The notes beneath the pieces were generated by a model. That model was not told the origin of the DNA. It saw only the letters and a program-made list of their open reading frames with translations, and ran no database searches. Made by a program: the position numbers and the translations under genes. This document shows positions 11,657-21,097 of a stretch of 56,390 nucleotides of DNA, piece after piece. Where the stretch lies: the NCBI GenBank assembly GCA_902535165.1, contig CACASE010000006.1, forward strand, positions 22,501 through 78,890, given 5' to 3'. The DNA is from an uncultured Bacteroidota bacterium. GTDB taxonomy: Bacteria > Bacteroidota > Bacteroidia > Flavobacteriales > Flavobacteriaceae. Each line of letters starts with the position of its first letter. The stretch's first letter is position 1.

Positions 11657-12064
11657 ATGGAAGAAAATAAACAACATGTAAATGAAGACATTTATTCAAA
11701 AGTCTTAAGAGCAGGTAGAAGAACTTATTTTTTTGATGTAAGATCTACTAAAGCTGGTGATTATTATTTAACAATCTCTGAAAGTAAAAAATTCACCAAT
11801 GAGGATGGAACTTTTTATTTTAAAAAGCATAAAATATACTTATACAAGGAGGATTTTGAAAACTTCACAAATATTTTAGGAGAAATGACTAAATACATCA
11901 TTGATGAGAAAGGTTTAGAGGTTATTAGTGAAATTCATGACAAGGACTTCGTTGCCAAGAAAGGTAAAGAAGCTGAAAGCAGCGACGAAGATGCTGAAAC
12001 TAAAGAAGAGACTGATGAGAAGAAAGAAGAAAAATCTGATGAAGTAGAATTTGAAGATATCTAA
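11657..12064 (+). CDS. PUR-alpha-like nucleic-acid-binding protein (DUF3276)
   Basis: A 135-residue protein with one PUR repeat (about residues 10-85), recognisable from RAGRRTYFFDVRSTKAGDYY and LTISESKKF. A very acidic C-terminal tail of about 30 residues follows. Bacterial PUR proteins of Bacteroidetes bind single-stranded nucleic acid. The role in the cell is not established. The start is placed at MEENKQHV, because the longer reading begins with TTG and would overlap the promoter end. The last 4 bases overlap the stop of the convergent desaturase gene. Confidence 0.88.
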   Translation: MEENKQHVNEDIYSKVLRAGRRTYFFDVRSTKAGDYYLTISESKKFTNEDGTFYFKKHKIYLYKEDFENFTNILGEMTKYIIDEKGLEVISEIHDKDFVAKKGKEAESSDEDAETKEETDEKKEEKSDEVEFEDI

Positions 12065-12870
12065 GATTTTCTAAAAGGTCTTTTTAAAATTTTTAAGAAA
12101 TTATTTTTATCATCATAGTTGTCATCAATTCCAAAAATAATTTTTTCTCGATCTAATTCCATATAGGTTCCAAATAACCTATCCCAAACGGAAAATATGT
12201 TTCCATAGTTTGAATCAGTATATGGCATAAATGAATGGTGATGAACCTTGTGCATGTTCGGAGATACAATCACATATGAAAGCATCTTATCAATTTTATC
12301 ATTAAGCCTAATGTTGGCATGATTAAACTGAGAAAAAGCAACTGAGAGAGATTGATACAAAAAAACAATTTCAATTGATGACTCTGAGATAATGATTGCA
12401 AGAAGTGTAAACAAAAATCTAATTACACTTTCAATTGGATGATGTCGATTTGCAGTGGTTGTATCAACATGTTTATCAGAGTGATGCACAGCATGAATTT
12501 TCCACAATATTTTAATCTTGTGCTGAAAATAATGGGCAGAATATGCTCCAATTAAATCTAATATCATAATTGAAACTAAAAGTGACAATATTGGATAGGC
12601 TGTAATGTTAAAAAATGATAAGATACCAATTTCAGAGGCGGAAATAAAGTCACATGTTAAAACAATCATGAATGCCAATGAAAAGTTGACCAATATTGTT
12701 GTTAGCGTTAATAAGATGTTAGTTGAGGCATGTTTAAACTTATTATAATTTAAGTATCTAAAAGGAAGAAATCCTTCAATGATCCAAAAAAACATTAAAC
12801 CAAGAGCAAGTAATCCTCCTCTTTGTAAAGAAGTTATTTCAGAAAAAAATTCTAATATAGGGTCAAACAT
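12061..12870 (-). CDS. sterol desaturase / fatty acid hydroxylase superfamily protein
   Basis: A 269-residue integral membrane protein with several hydrophobic segments and the diiron histidine clusters of the family: HYFQHK, HAVHHSD, NRHHP and HKVHHH. Such enzymes hydroxylate or desaturate lipid chains or carotenoid rings using O2. The substrate here is unknown. It is not beside the carotenoid genes and does not look like CrtZ. An exact TAnnTTTG box (TAATTTTG, 12882-12875) lies just before the ATG, without a clear -33 element. Confidence 0.88.
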   Translation of the reverse strand: MFDPILEFFSEITSLQRGGLLALGLMFFWIIEGFLPFRYLNYNKFKHASTNILLTLTTILVNFSLAFMIVLTCDFISASEIGILSFFNITAYPILSLLVSIMILDLIGAYSAHYFQHKIKILWKIHAVHHSDKHVDTTTANRHHPIESVIRFLFTLLAIIISESSIEIVFLYQSLSVAFSQFNHANIRLNDKIDKMLSYVIVSPNMHKVHHHSFMPYTDSNYGNIFSVWDRLFGTYMELDREKIIFGIDDNYDDKNNFLKILKRPFRKS

Positions 12871-12905
12871 TGTACAAAATTATAAATTTGTTTTAAAATT
12901 ACACT

Positions 12906-13457
12906 ATGGCTAGAACACCATCAAACATGGTTACACTTGGAACTAAAGCTCCTAAGTTTGAACTACATAACACTGTTGATGATATTTTATACTCATCTGA
13001 ACAATTATTTAGCAAAAATGGTACCGTTGTCATGTTTATTTGCAATCACTGTCCATTTGTAATTCACGTAATTGATGAAATTGTATCAATTTCAGAAAAT
13101 TACAAAGAGAATATTTCTTTTGTCGCAATATCAAGTAACGATGTTATTAATTATCCAGATGACTCACCAGAGCTCATGAAAAAATTTGCTGTAAATAAAA
13201 ATTTTTCATTTCCATATTTATTTGATGAAACTCAAGAAGTTGCTAAGAGTTTTGATGCAGCATGTACACCTGATTTTTTCCTATACAACAACGAAAGTAA
13301 ACTTGTTTACAGAGGTCAGATGGATGACTCAAGACCAGGAAATGGGATTCCGGTTACAGGAAATGATTTAAAATCTGCTTTAGATAATTTAATAAAAAAC
13401 AAAGAAATTAGTGCTGATCAAAAGCCTAGCATTGGGTGTAATATTAAGTGGAAGTAA
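12906..13457 (+). CDS. thioredoxin-fold protein (AhpC/TSA, CNHC motif)
   Basis: A 183-residue cytoplasmic protein with a thioredoxin fold. The active-site-like ICNHCPFV sits near residues 46-53, followed by VAISSNDVINYPDD and the cis-Pro region CTPDFFLYN. It resembles the peroxiredoxin-like family found as stand-alone genes in many bacteria. The CxxC could act in thiol redox reactions. No signal peptide is seen. It converges on recQ with no spacer. A TAAATTTG box at 12883-12890 may be its -7 element. Confidence 0.85.
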   Translation: MARTPSNMVTLGTKAPKFELHNTVDDILYSSEQLFSKNGTVVMFICNHCPFVIHVIDEIVSISENYKENISFVAISSNDVINYPDDSPELMKKFAVNKNFSFPYLFDETQEVAKSFDAACTPDFFLYNNESKLVYRGQMDDSRPGNGIPVTGNDLKSALDNLIKNKEISADQKPSIGCNIKWK

Positions 13458-15638
13458 CTAAAATGCTACTTTACAATAAAAATATAACATAAATAATCTT
13501 AAATCTTCATCCTCAAAATCATCATTAAACTCATCGTATAAGTCCTTCAAATTATCAGATTTAGTTTCAATTAAATATTCATGAAGCTCTTCCTTTGACT
13601 CTTCATCAAAAATATCATCAATTATATATGTTAAATCTAGTTTTGTACCTGAATAAACTATTGCTTCAATCTCATTTAAAATTTCTAAATATGTTAAATT
13701 TTTTGATTCTGCTATTTCATTAATTGTTAGTTTTTTATCAATTGATTGAATTACAAATAACTTTAATCCTGACTTAGATCCTGAGGATTTAACTAAAAAG
13801 TCCTGTTCCCTATTAATATTATTGTCCTTACAATAAGTTGAAATTAGCGAAATGAAACTTTCTCCAAATTTTTTTGACTTTCCTTCACCAACACCCGTAA
13901 TCATCGATAGTTCATCAAAGTTCATTGGATATTTGAAAGTCATTTCATTAATTGATGATTCTTGAAAAATTGCAAATGGAGGAATATTTAACTTATTAGA
14001 CAACTTTAATCTTTCTTCTATTAAAATTTTATATAATTTTTCATCAATTACATCATTTTGTGATTTGTGATTTAGATGTATTTCTTCATTATCAAAATCC
14101 TTATCAATTGAAATCATGTATGATTTTGGATTTTTCAAAAAATCTCTTCCCATGTCAGTGACTTTAAGAACACCATATTCTTCAATTTTTTTTAATAAAA
14201 AACCACTAACCATTAAATTTCTAATTAAAGATTTCCAAAAAATCAATTCAAATCGATTATTATTTTCATTTTTCTGCTTATGGTCAATTAATGGAAATTT
14301 GTAGCCAATTTTAGAAATAACCTTTGTGAGTTCCTTTATTTTTTTTGATTCTTTATTATTTAATATTTCGTTTATTATTATTATAGCTTGGTCTTTAACT
14401 TCAATTTTTTCTTTTGGATTAACAGAATTATCATCCATTTTACATCCTTCACCATTTAATTCGTCAAATGATTCTCCGAAATAATTAAGTAAAATCTTTC
14501 TCCTATTTGAGGATGTTTCAGCATAAGATGCAACGTCCTCTAATAAAGCTAAGCCCTTTTCCTTTTCTGCAACAGGTTTTGATGAAAGAAACTTCTCTAA
14601 CTTTTCAATATCATCATAAGAATAAAAAGCTAAACAATGACCTTCACCACCATCACGACCAGCCCTCCCAGTCTCTTGGTAATAAGATTCTAGTGACTTA
14701 GGAATATCGTGATGAATTACATATCTAATATCTGGTTTGTCAATACCCATTCCAAATGCAATTGTTGCTACAATAACATCACACCTTTGCATTAGGAAAT
14801 GTTCCTGATTAGTTGATCTTATTTTTGGTTCGAGACCTGCATGATAAGGCAATGCTTTGATATCATTAATTTGTAAAAGATGAGCAAATTCATCAACCTT
14901 TTTTCTTGATAAACAATAAATAATTCCTGATTTACCTGCATTTTTTTTAATAAAAGAAACAATATCTCTTTCAATTTTATCTGTTTTATGTTTAACCTCA
15001 TAAAAAAGATTAGGCCTATTAAATGATGACTTGAATACACTAGCATTTGACATTGAAAGATTTTTAATAATGTCATCTTGCACTTTCGGCGTAGCAGTTG
15101 CTGTTAATGCTATCATCTTTAAATTTGAGTCTATTTGTTTAATAGATTCATTTATTTTTCTGTAATCTGGTCTAAAATCATGCCCCCACTCGGATATGCA
15201 ATGTGCTTCGTCAACGGCAACAAACGATATATCTTGCTTTTTTAAAAAATCGATATTTTTTTGTTTAGTTAAAGACTCAGGAGCCATGTAAAGAAGCTTA
15301 GTTATACCTTTTTCTATTTGCTCCTTCACTAAATTAATTTCAGAATTGTTAAGTGTTGAGTTTAACACATTAGCAACACCGTCTTCCTCAAAGAGACCTC
15401 TCAAAACATCAACCTGATTTTTCATTAAAGCAATTAGTGGTGAAATGATGATTGCAGTTCCCTGTGAAGCAATAGCTGATAATTGATAACATAAGGATTT
15501 ACCACCACCAGTTGGCATTATTACTAATGTATTTTTTTTATCTACAATTGAGTTTATAATGTCAAATTGATTCTCACGAAATTCTGAGTAACCAAAATGT
15601 TTATGGAGAAGCGATAATAGATTATTTTTTAAATTCAT
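13458..15638 (-). CDS. recQ: ATP-dependent DNA helicase RecQ
   Basis: A 726-residue superfamily 2 helicase. Walker A is PTGGGKS (42-48) and the DEAH box is VDEAHCISEWGHDF (from 142). Motif VI is QETGRAGRDG (321-330). A winged-helix RQC region and a C-terminal HRDC-like region (DELSMITGVGEGKSKKFG) follow. The RQC zinc site that usually has four Cys after YFGE is reduced: after YFGE (386-389) only Cys399 is seen. This variant occurs in other Flavobacteriia as far as I recall. A perfect palindrome, TTCCTTAAAAGGAA, abuts the start codon. RecQ acts in recombination and replication-fork repair. Confidence 0.95.
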   Translation of the reverse strand: MNLKNNLLSLLHKHFGYSEFRENQFDIINSIVDKKNTLVIMPTGGGKSLCYQLSAIASQGTAIIISPLIALMKNQVDVLRGLFEEDGVANVLNSTLNNSEINLVKEQIEKGITKLLYMAPESLTKQKNIDFLKKQDISFVAVDEAHCISEWGHDFRPDYRKINESIKQIDSNLKMIALTATATPKVQDDIIKNLSMSNASVFKSSFNRPNLFYEVKHKTDKIERDIVSFIKKNAGKSGIIYCLSRKKVDEFAHLLQINDIKALPYHAGLEPKIRSTNQEHFLMQRCDVIVATIAFGMGIDKPDIRYVIHHDIPKSLESYYQETGRAGRDGGEGHCLAFYSYDDIEKLEKFLSSKPVAEKEKGLALLEDVASYAETSSNRRKILLNYFGESFDELNGEGCKMDDNSVNPKEKIEVKDQAIIIINEILNNKESKKIKELTKVISKIGYKFPLIDHKQKNENNNRFELIFWKSLIRNLMVSGFLLKKIEEYGVLKVTDMGRDFLKNPKSYMISIDKDFDNEEIHLNHKSQNDVIDEKLYKILIEERLKLSNKLNIPPFAIFQESSINEMTFKYPMNFDELSMITGVGEGKSKKFGESFISLISTYCKDNNINREQDFLVKSSGSKSGLKLFVIQSIDKKLTINEIAESKNLTYLEILNEIEAIVYSGTKLDLTYIIDDIFDEESKEELHEYLIETKSDNLKDLYDEFNDDFEDEDLRLFMLYFYCKVAF

Positions 15639-15723
15639 TCCTTAAAAGGAATTAAGGTATATTTGTTGTTATTATTAAATATAACTTAATTTTAAATCCA
15701 TTCTTAATTAAACCAAATAAGTT

Positions 15724-16683
15724 TTGAACAATAAAAATATAAATCAAATTGTTAATCAAGTGGTTGATATTCAGCTAGATGCTATTGAAAAACTAAAAGA
15801 GACTTTCGACGACAATTTTGATGATATTATTAAGTTTTTATCAAAAATTAATGGAAGAATAGTAGTTTCTGGAATTGGAAAAAGTGCAATAATTGGGATG
15901 AAAATATCCTCTACTTTAAATTCAACTGGAACTCCATCAATTTTTATGCATGGTTCTGATGCTTTACACGGCGACTTAGGAGCTATTACCAAAGATGATG
16001 TCTTGATATATATTTCTAAAAGCGGAAGCAATTCTGATACTGTAGATCTAGTTAATAGCCTTAAGAAGAATGGTGTCGACATTGTTAGCATCACCGCTAA
16101 TAAAGATTCATATCTAGCAAAAAATTCAAGACATATCATCTATACGCCTATACATGTTGAAGCTTGTCCAAATAATTTGGCGCCAACTACTAGTACAGGA
16201 ATTCAGTTATTAGTAGGTGACATTATTGCAATTTGCCTCATGAGTTTAAAAAACTTTGATAAAATATCATTTGCCAAACTTCACCCATCTGGCTCATTAG
16301 GAAAAAAATTAACAACTACTGTTGAAGATTTAATAGATACTCAACATGCACCATTTATTGATTTACAATCTAAATTCAGTGATGCAATCAATGAAATTTC
16401 AAATAAAATGCTGGGTGCAACTGCGGTAATTGAAAACAACAAGGTTGTTGGAATTATCACAGATGGTGATGTGAGAAGGATATTAGAAAAAAATAATGAC
16501 CCACTAAATATAATTGTTTCAAATATAATTTCTAGAAATCCAAAAACTGTTAAGCATTCACTTTTAGCTATTGATGCTTTACAAATAATGAATAAGAATA
16601 AGATTACAAATTTAATCGTAACTAAGGACAACAATTACATTGGGATGTTGCATATACATGATTTAATAAATGCAGGGTTATGA
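15724..16683 (+). CDS. kdsD: D-arabinose 5-phosphate isomerase (KpsF/GutQ/KdsD)
   Basis: A 319-residue enzyme with an N-terminal SIS domain (GIGKSAIIGMKISSTLNSTG and DALHGDLGAI) and two CBS domains (residues 205-319). It makes D-arabinose 5-phosphate for Kdo in lipopolysaccharide. The start is TTG: no in-frame ATG occurs until within the SIS domain. A -7-like TATATTTG lies at 15658-15665. The stop overlaps the tatC start as ATGA, and the run continues into lptB, so LPS synthesis and export genes are linked. Confidence 0.93.
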   Translation: MNNKNINQIVNQVVDIQLDAIEKLKETFDDNFDDIIKFLSKINGRIVVSGIGKSAIIGMKISSTLNSTGTPSIFMHGSDALHGDLGAITKDDVLIYISKSGSNSDTVDLVNSLKKNGVDIVSITANKDSYLAKNSRHIIYTPIHVEACPNNLAPTTSTGIQLLVGDIIAICLMSLKNFDKISFAKLHPSGSLGKKLTTTVEDLIDTQHAPFIDLQSKFSDAINEISNKMLGATAVIENNKVVGIITDGDVRRILEKNNDPLNIIVSNIISRNPKTVKHSLLAIDALQIMNKNKITNLIVTKDNNYIGMLHIHDLINAGL

Positions 16684-17489
16684 GTAAAATGAGATTAGAC
16701 CCTAATGAAATGTCATTTTTGGATCATCTTGAGGATCTTAGATGGCATATATTAAGGTCTTTTATTGCAATTTTTATAGTAGGAATCGGAGCATTCATTT
16801 TTAAGGACTTCATTTTTGATAAAATAATTTTTGGTCCAAAGGATATTAATTTTCCAACCTATAAGATCTTATGCACAATATCAAATTTTATTGGACTTGA
16901 TGATAGTTTTTGCATAACTGAATTACCTTTTCGTGTTCAAAGCAGAACTGTCTCAGGTCAATTTTCAGCGCATATATGGACCTCAATAGCTGCTGGATTC
17001 GTAATCGCTTTTCCTTACGTCTTATATCAATTTTGGAGTTTCATAAGCCCTGGACTTTATCAAAATGAAAAAAAATATGCTCGAGGATTTATTTTTGTTT
17101 CTAGTCTTTTATTTTTTATTGGGGTTGTTTTTGGTTATTACGTAATCTGTCCATTATCGATTAATTTTTTGGGAAATTATTCTGTTAGTAATGAAGTTTT
17201 TAATGATTTTGATTTAAATAGTTATATTGGATTAGTTCGTGCTTCAGTATTGGCTTCAGGATTAATTTTTGAACTGCCAATAATTATTTATTTTCTAACT
17301 AAAGTTGGATTGGTTAATCCAGAAATTTTAATTAAGTATAGAAAATTTGCTTTAGTTGGTGTCTTGATTTTAGCAGCAGTTATAACTCCTCCTGATGTAG
17401 CTAGTCAAATAATTGTTGCTATACCAATTGTTATTTTATACCAAATAAGTATATATATATCCAGAATCGTAACAAAGAATAATAAATGA
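16680..17489 (+). CDS. tatC: twin-arginine translocase subunit TatC
   Basis: A 269-residue inner-membrane protein with six hydrophobic segments and the N-terminal TatC signature LDHLEDLRWHILRS. The conserved FYVLYQFWSFI-like region (FPYVLYQFWSFISPGL) is also present. TatC recognises twin-arginine signal peptides. Compared with E. coli TatC there is an insertion in the first periplasmic loop (about residues 35-75), usual for Bacteroidetes. The gene overlaps kdsD and lptB by 4 bases each, indicating translational coupling. No tatA/B gene is present in the window. Confidence 0.95.
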   Translation: MSKMRLDPNEMSFLDHLEDLRWHILRSFIAIFIVGIGAFIFKDFIFDKIIFGPKDINFPTYKILCTISNFIGLDDSFCITELPFRVQSRTVSGQFSAHIWTSIAAGFVIAFPYVLYQFWSFISPGLYQNEKKYARGFIFVSSLLFFIGVVFGYYVICPLSINFLGNYSVSNEVFNDFDLNSYIGLVRASVLASGLIFELPIIIYFLTKVGLVNPEILIKYRKFALVGVLILAAVITPPDVASQIIVAIPIVILYQISIYISRIVTKNNK

Positions 17490-18220
17490 AACTTCAAGCA
17501 ATCAAAATAGAAAAATCATACCAATCAAGAAAAGTTGTTGATGGTGTTGATCTTGAATTAAGTCAGGGTGAGATTGTAGGTTTATTGGGACCTAATGGAG
17601 CAGGAAAAACGACATGTTTTTACATGATTGTCGGTCTAATAAAGTCTGATTCAGGAAAAATAATGATTGATAAAATTGAAGTCTCAAAAGAACCAATGTA
17701 TAAAAGAGCTATTAACGGAATTGGATATTTAGCACAGGAAGCTTCGGTTTTCAGGAAACTTAGCGTTGAAGATAATATAAAGGCAGTTTTAGAGCTTGGA
17801 GATTTAACTGAAAATGAACAAAAATCAAAACTAGAAAGTCTTATTGACGAATTTAGCTTGAATAAGGTCAGAAAGAACAGAGGTGATTTACTTTCTGGTG
17901 GTGAAAGAAGAAGGACTGAAATTGCAAGAGCATTAGCTACCGATCCTAAGTTTTTATTACTTGATGAGCCTTTTGCTGGTGTTGATCCTATAGCAGTTGA
18001 AGAAATTCAGAAAATAATCGCTCATCTTAAAACTAAAAACATTGGTGTTTTAATAACAGATCATAATGTTCAAGAAACACTAGCAATTACTGATAGAACA
18101 TATTTAATGTTTGAAGGGAAAATATTAAAAAGTGGAAAGCCTGAGCTATTGGCTAAAGATGAAATAGTTAGAAAGCTATATTTGGGAAAAAACTTTGTTT
18201 TCAGAAAAAAGAACGTATGA
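17486..18220 (+). CDS. lptB: LPS export ABC transporter ATPase LptB
   Basis: A 244-residue ABC ATPase with Walker A GPNGAGKTT, signature LSGGERRRTEIARA, Walker B FLLLDEPFAGVDP and a switch His in ITDHN. The GVDP after Walker B and the overall pattern are those of LptB, which drives LPS transfer through LptFG-LptC. It follows kdsD and tatC with 4-base ATGA overlaps and overlaps the next gene the same way. Confidence 0.94.
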   Translation: MKLQAIKIEKSYQSRKVVDGVDLELSQGEIVGLLGPNGAGKTTCFYMIVGLIKSDSGKIMIDKIEVSKEPMYKRAINGIGYLAQEASVFRKLSVEDNIKAVLELGDLTENEQKSKLESLIDEFSLNKVRKNRGDLLSGGERRRTEIARALATDPKFLLLDEPFAGVDPIAVEEIQKIIAHLKTKNIGVLITDHNVQETLAITDRTYLMFEGKILKSGKPELLAKDEIVRKLYLGKNFVFRKKNV

Positions 18221-18429
18221 GTAATTACGTTCATCTCTTTTCTGGTTCATTTGTTGAATCAAATGCTCTTACACACGAACTTTCAAAATTAGGGATAAAG
18301 TTTATAATAAAGGATCAACAAAATTCAGCAAATCTTGCTGGATTTGGAATACCTAATTATTTATTTTCATGTGAAGTTTTTGTTAAGTCAATCGATTATG
18401 AAAAAGCTAGAATGCTTTGTAAAGATTAA
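18217..18429 (+). CDS. DUF2007 small protein
   Basis: A 70-residue protein of the DUF2007 (putative signal-transducing) family. It begins YVHLFSGSFVESNALTHE and ends with the conserved VFVKSIDYEKARML pattern. The fold is small alpha/beta with a PII-like shape according to family knowledge. The function is unknown. It is coupled to lptB by a 4-base overlap. Its 3' end overlaps the convergent pssA gene by 23 bases. Confidence 0.78.
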   Translation: MSNYVHLFSGSFVESNALTHELSKLGIKFIIKDQQNSANLAGFGIPNYLFSCEVFVKSIDYEKARMLCKD

Positions 18430-19111
18430 AAGCTAAAGAAGAAATAACATAAACTACGACTGAGATACTAACTAAATTTAAATAACTGTAGTTGTTAACA
18501 TATATAAAAGTAATAACACCTACCATTATTAAAACGAAAAACAAGAAAAAAACTTTCTTAATATTTGTTTCAATGGATTTAAAAGACTCAAATTTTATGT
18601 TAGAGATTAGCAAAATACATGATAAAAAAATGATGATACTAAACAAGTAAATAGGGACTTCAAATGTTAAAAAGGGAATTCCCATAAAGAAAATTCCATT
18701 TGCAGGTGAAGGCAAACCTAGAAAATAAGTCTTTGAGGGCAAAGTATTAAACCTAGCTAATCTAATCATTGAAAATGGAACAATTAAAAAAGAGATTAAT
18801 GCAAAAAATTCAATTTCCTCAGACTTAGATTGAAAAAAATGGAATAAAAGCAATGAGGGTGTTACTGAAAATGTTATAAGATCTGAAAAAGAATCTAATT
18901 GAACACCAATTTTTGTTTTTGCATCTAATATTTTTGCTAAATACCCATCAAAAAAATCAAAGAGGGAGCCTAACAAAACTAAAATCAAGGCTAATTTATA
19001 TCCACTCAGATTTAAAAAATCAACATCCATGAAAATAAAAATAATAGCGAGACAACCACACAATCCGTTAAGAATTGTTAGTAAATTTGGAAGTATTTTG
19101 ATTAGTTTCAA
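18407..19111 (-). CDS. pssA: CDP-diacylglycerol-serine O-phosphatidyltransferase
   Basis: A 234-residue multi-pass membrane enzyme making phosphatidylserine, the precursor of phosphatidylethanolamine. The CDP-alcohol phosphotransferase motif is present as DFFDGYLAKILDAKTKIG followed by VQLDSFSD. All catalytic aspartates are in place, with Lys instead of the more usual Arg after DGxxA. About seven hydrophobic helices are visible. It is transcribed away from lnt. No psd is in the window. Confidence 0.92.
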   Translation of the reverse strand: MKLIKILPNLLTILNGLCGCLAIIFIFMDVDFLNLSGYKLALILVLLGSLFDFFDGYLAKILDAKTKIGVQLDSFSDLITFSVTPSLLLFHFFQSKSEEIEFFALISFLIVPFSMIRLARFNTLPSKTYFLGLPSPANGIFFMGIPFLTFEVPIYLFSIIIFLSCILLISNIKFESFKSIETNIKKVFFLFFVLIMVGVITFIYVNNYSYLNLVSISVVVYVISSLAFNLYKAF

Positions 19112-19156
19112 TTGATAGATTAAGTTTATACTTTTACAAAGTTAATTATTAATAAT

Positions 19157-20716
19157 TTGAATTTTTTAAAATCTATTCTTTTAAGTATTATTTCAGGATT
19201 ATTGTTAGGATTAGCATGGCCAACATATGGAATAACTGCTTTTATTTTTATAGCATTCATTCCTCTGTTACATGTAGCTAAATACAATAACAAATTTTCA
19301 ATTAAAATATTTTTATGTTTTTACTTAACATTTTTAATATGGAATATAATCGCAACAAGTTGGTTATACTATGCATCTTTAGGTGGTGTATTATTTGCTG
19401 TTTTAGTAAACTCACTATTAATGACAATAGTATTTAGCCTATTTTTTATTGTTTCAAAAAAAATTAACTCAAAACTAAGTTTGATATTTTTCGTTAGTTT
19501 TTGGTTATGTTTTGAAAAATTTCATTTAATGTGGGATTTTTCATGGCCGTGGCTCAATATTGGCAATGTTTTCTCTGAGAAAACTGAATGGATTCAATGG
19601 TATGAGTATACAGGATCATTCGGTGGAACGTTATGGGTCCTGCTAACTAATATTTTAATTTATAAAGTTTTTTTATCTACGATATATAATGAAAAACCTC
19701 GATTATTAATTGTATCAGTAATTTTAGTGATAATTATACCAATTACTATTTCTAAAATCATACTATATAATCTTGATTTAGAAGAGGAACCGATTGATGT
19801 TTTTATAATTCAACCTAATATTGACCCGTACTTAGAAAAATATACCAGAACTGATAAAGATAATTATCATTATGTACATGATTTATTAGAAGAAAATTCA
19901 ATTAAAAACTCAACCATTTTTCTTCCCGAAACATTTTTTTCAGATGGAACGCAAATTAACGGATACAGTGGAAATGAATTTATTAAACAACTCGAGTTTT
20001 TAAAAAATAAATTTAATTCTGAAATTTTGACTGGAATTGAGCTTTTTGAAATTGTTAAGGATTCAATTAAAATAAAAAATTATTCAAATAATTTAAATGA
20101 TGGAAGATGGCTAAACTTATATAATAGTTCTGTTTTTATTTCAGATGAAAATCAATTTTACAATAAATCAAAACTTGTTGTTGGTATCGAAAAAATGCCT
20201 TATAAAAAGTTAATTGAACCTATCCTAGGAAACCTTTTAATGGATTTTGGTGGATTAACATATTCCAGAGGTTATGATAATGAAAGAAAAAACTTTAAAT
20301 CTTTTAATAATTTTTATTTATCTCCAATAATATGTTATGAATCTGTTTATGGCGAATATGTAACTGAATACACAAGATCTGGTTCGAAATTATTTGCAAT
20401 TATAACAAATGATGGTTGGTGGGATGTTAGTGAGGGACATAAACAACACTTATCATATGCAAAATTAAGAGCTATTGAAAACAGGAGGAATATTGTCAGA
20501 TCAGCAAATACAGGCGTGTCAGCAATTATAAATTATAGAGGTGAAATTGAAGATTCAATTGAATACGGCGAAGAAGGATTTATAAATACAAATGTTGGTT
20601 TGATTGAAGAAAAAACTTTTTATGTAAATTATGGTGATTACATTTTTAGAATATCATTATTTTTTTTCATTATCATTGGTTTACATTTTCTTGCTACCAT
20701 CGTTAAAATCAAATAA
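19157..20716 (+). CDS. lnt: apolipoprotein N-acyltransferase
   Basis: A 519-residue inner-membrane enzyme adding the third acyl chain to lipoproteins. About six N-terminal helices precede a nitrilase-like domain with the triad Glu258 (FLPETFF), Lys337 (FYNKSKL) and Cys393 (PIICYES). A final C-terminal helix is present. The start is TTG (NFLKSILLS); no ATG fits. Several lipoproteins in the window (DUF1573, sulfatase, isoaspartyl peptidase, the small lipoprotein at 49738) would be its substrates. Confidence 0.94.
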   Translation: MNFLKSILLSIISGLLLGLAWPTYGITAFIFIAFIPLLHVAKYNNKFSIKIFLCFYLTFLIWNIIATSWLYYASLGGVLFAVLVNSLLMTIVFSLFFIVSKKINSKLSLIFFVSFWLCFEKFHLMWDFSWPWLNIGNVFSEKTEWIQWYEYTGSFGGTLWVLLTNILIYKVFLSTIYNEKPRLLIVSVILVIIIPITISKIILYNLDLEEEPIDVFIIQPNIDPYLEKYTRTDKDNYHYVHDLLEENSIKNSTIFLPETFFSDGTQINGYSGNEFIKQLEFLKNKFNSEILTGIELFEIVKDSIKIKNYSNNLNDGRWLNLYNSSVFISDENQFYNKSKLVVGIEKMPYKKLIEPILGNLLMDFGGLTYSRGYDNERKNFKSFNNFYLSPIICYESVYGEYVTEYTRSGSKLFAIITNDGWWDVSEGHKQHLSYAKLRAIENRRNIVRSANTGVSAIINYRGEIEDSIEYGEEGFINTNVGLIEEKTFYVNYGDYIFRISLFFFIIIGLHFLATIVKIK

Positions 20717-20749
20717 TTAATAATTGTTTATTATTTTTTTTTTAAAAAC

Positions 20750-20779
20750 TTGCCTAAGTCAATTATTCATTTATTTTTG
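20750..20779 (+). promoter_or_regulatory. promoter of the DUF2795 gene
   Basis: TTG (20750-20752) and TATTTTTG (20772-20779) are spaced by 19 bases, an exact match to TTG-N19-TAnnTTTG. The ATG is 17 bases after the box, so the leader is short and A-rich. Confidence 0.7.
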
Positions 20780-20796
20780 CAAAAAAAAAGTAAAAT

Positions 20797-21021
20797 ATGT
20801 ATTGGACTCTAGAATTAGCCTCTTATTTAAGCGATGCGCCATGGCCTGCGAATAAAGATGAATTAATTGATTATTCAATAAGAACAGGTGCTCCTCTTGA
20901 AGTTGTTGAAAATTTGCAAGCAATTGAGGATGAGGATGGTGAAATCTACGAGTCAATTCAAGAAATTTGGCCTGATTTTCCAACAGAAGAGGATTATCTG
21001 TGGAATGAAGAGGAGTATTAA
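20797..21021 (+). CDS. DUF2795 family small protein
   Basis: A 74-residue acidic protein with the highly conserved Bacteroidetes pattern MYWTLELASYLSDAPWPA and ELIDYSIRTGAPLEVVENLQ. The family is nearly universal in Bacteroidetes and is often found beside secA. No function is established. It has its own promoter and is followed by an intrinsic terminator, so it behaves as a single-gene transcript. Confidence 0.9.
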   Translation: MYWTLELASYLSDAPWPANKDELIDYSIRTGAPLEVVENLQAIEDEDGEIYESIQEIWPDFPTEEDYLWNEEEY

Positions 21022-21051
21022 CTTTTTTATTAATGCAACAAAAACCGTTAC

Positions 21052-21076
21052 AAGTCTCTATTGAGGCTTTTTTTTT
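21052..21076 (+). terminator. intrinsic terminator after the DUF2795 gene
   Basis: AAGTCTC pairs with GAGGCTT around a TATT loop (7 bp with one G-U pair), followed by an uninterrupted run of T. It lies 31 bases after the stop codon. A possible -7 box of the secA promoter, TAAATTTG, follows directly at 21080-21087. Confidence 0.85.
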
Positions 21077-21097
21077 GCTTAAATTTGAGATATATAT

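Noticed and set aside
11849-11856. AAGGAGGA as a Shine-Dalgarno site
   Set aside because: It is inside the coding frame of the PUR protein with no start codon at a suitable distance.
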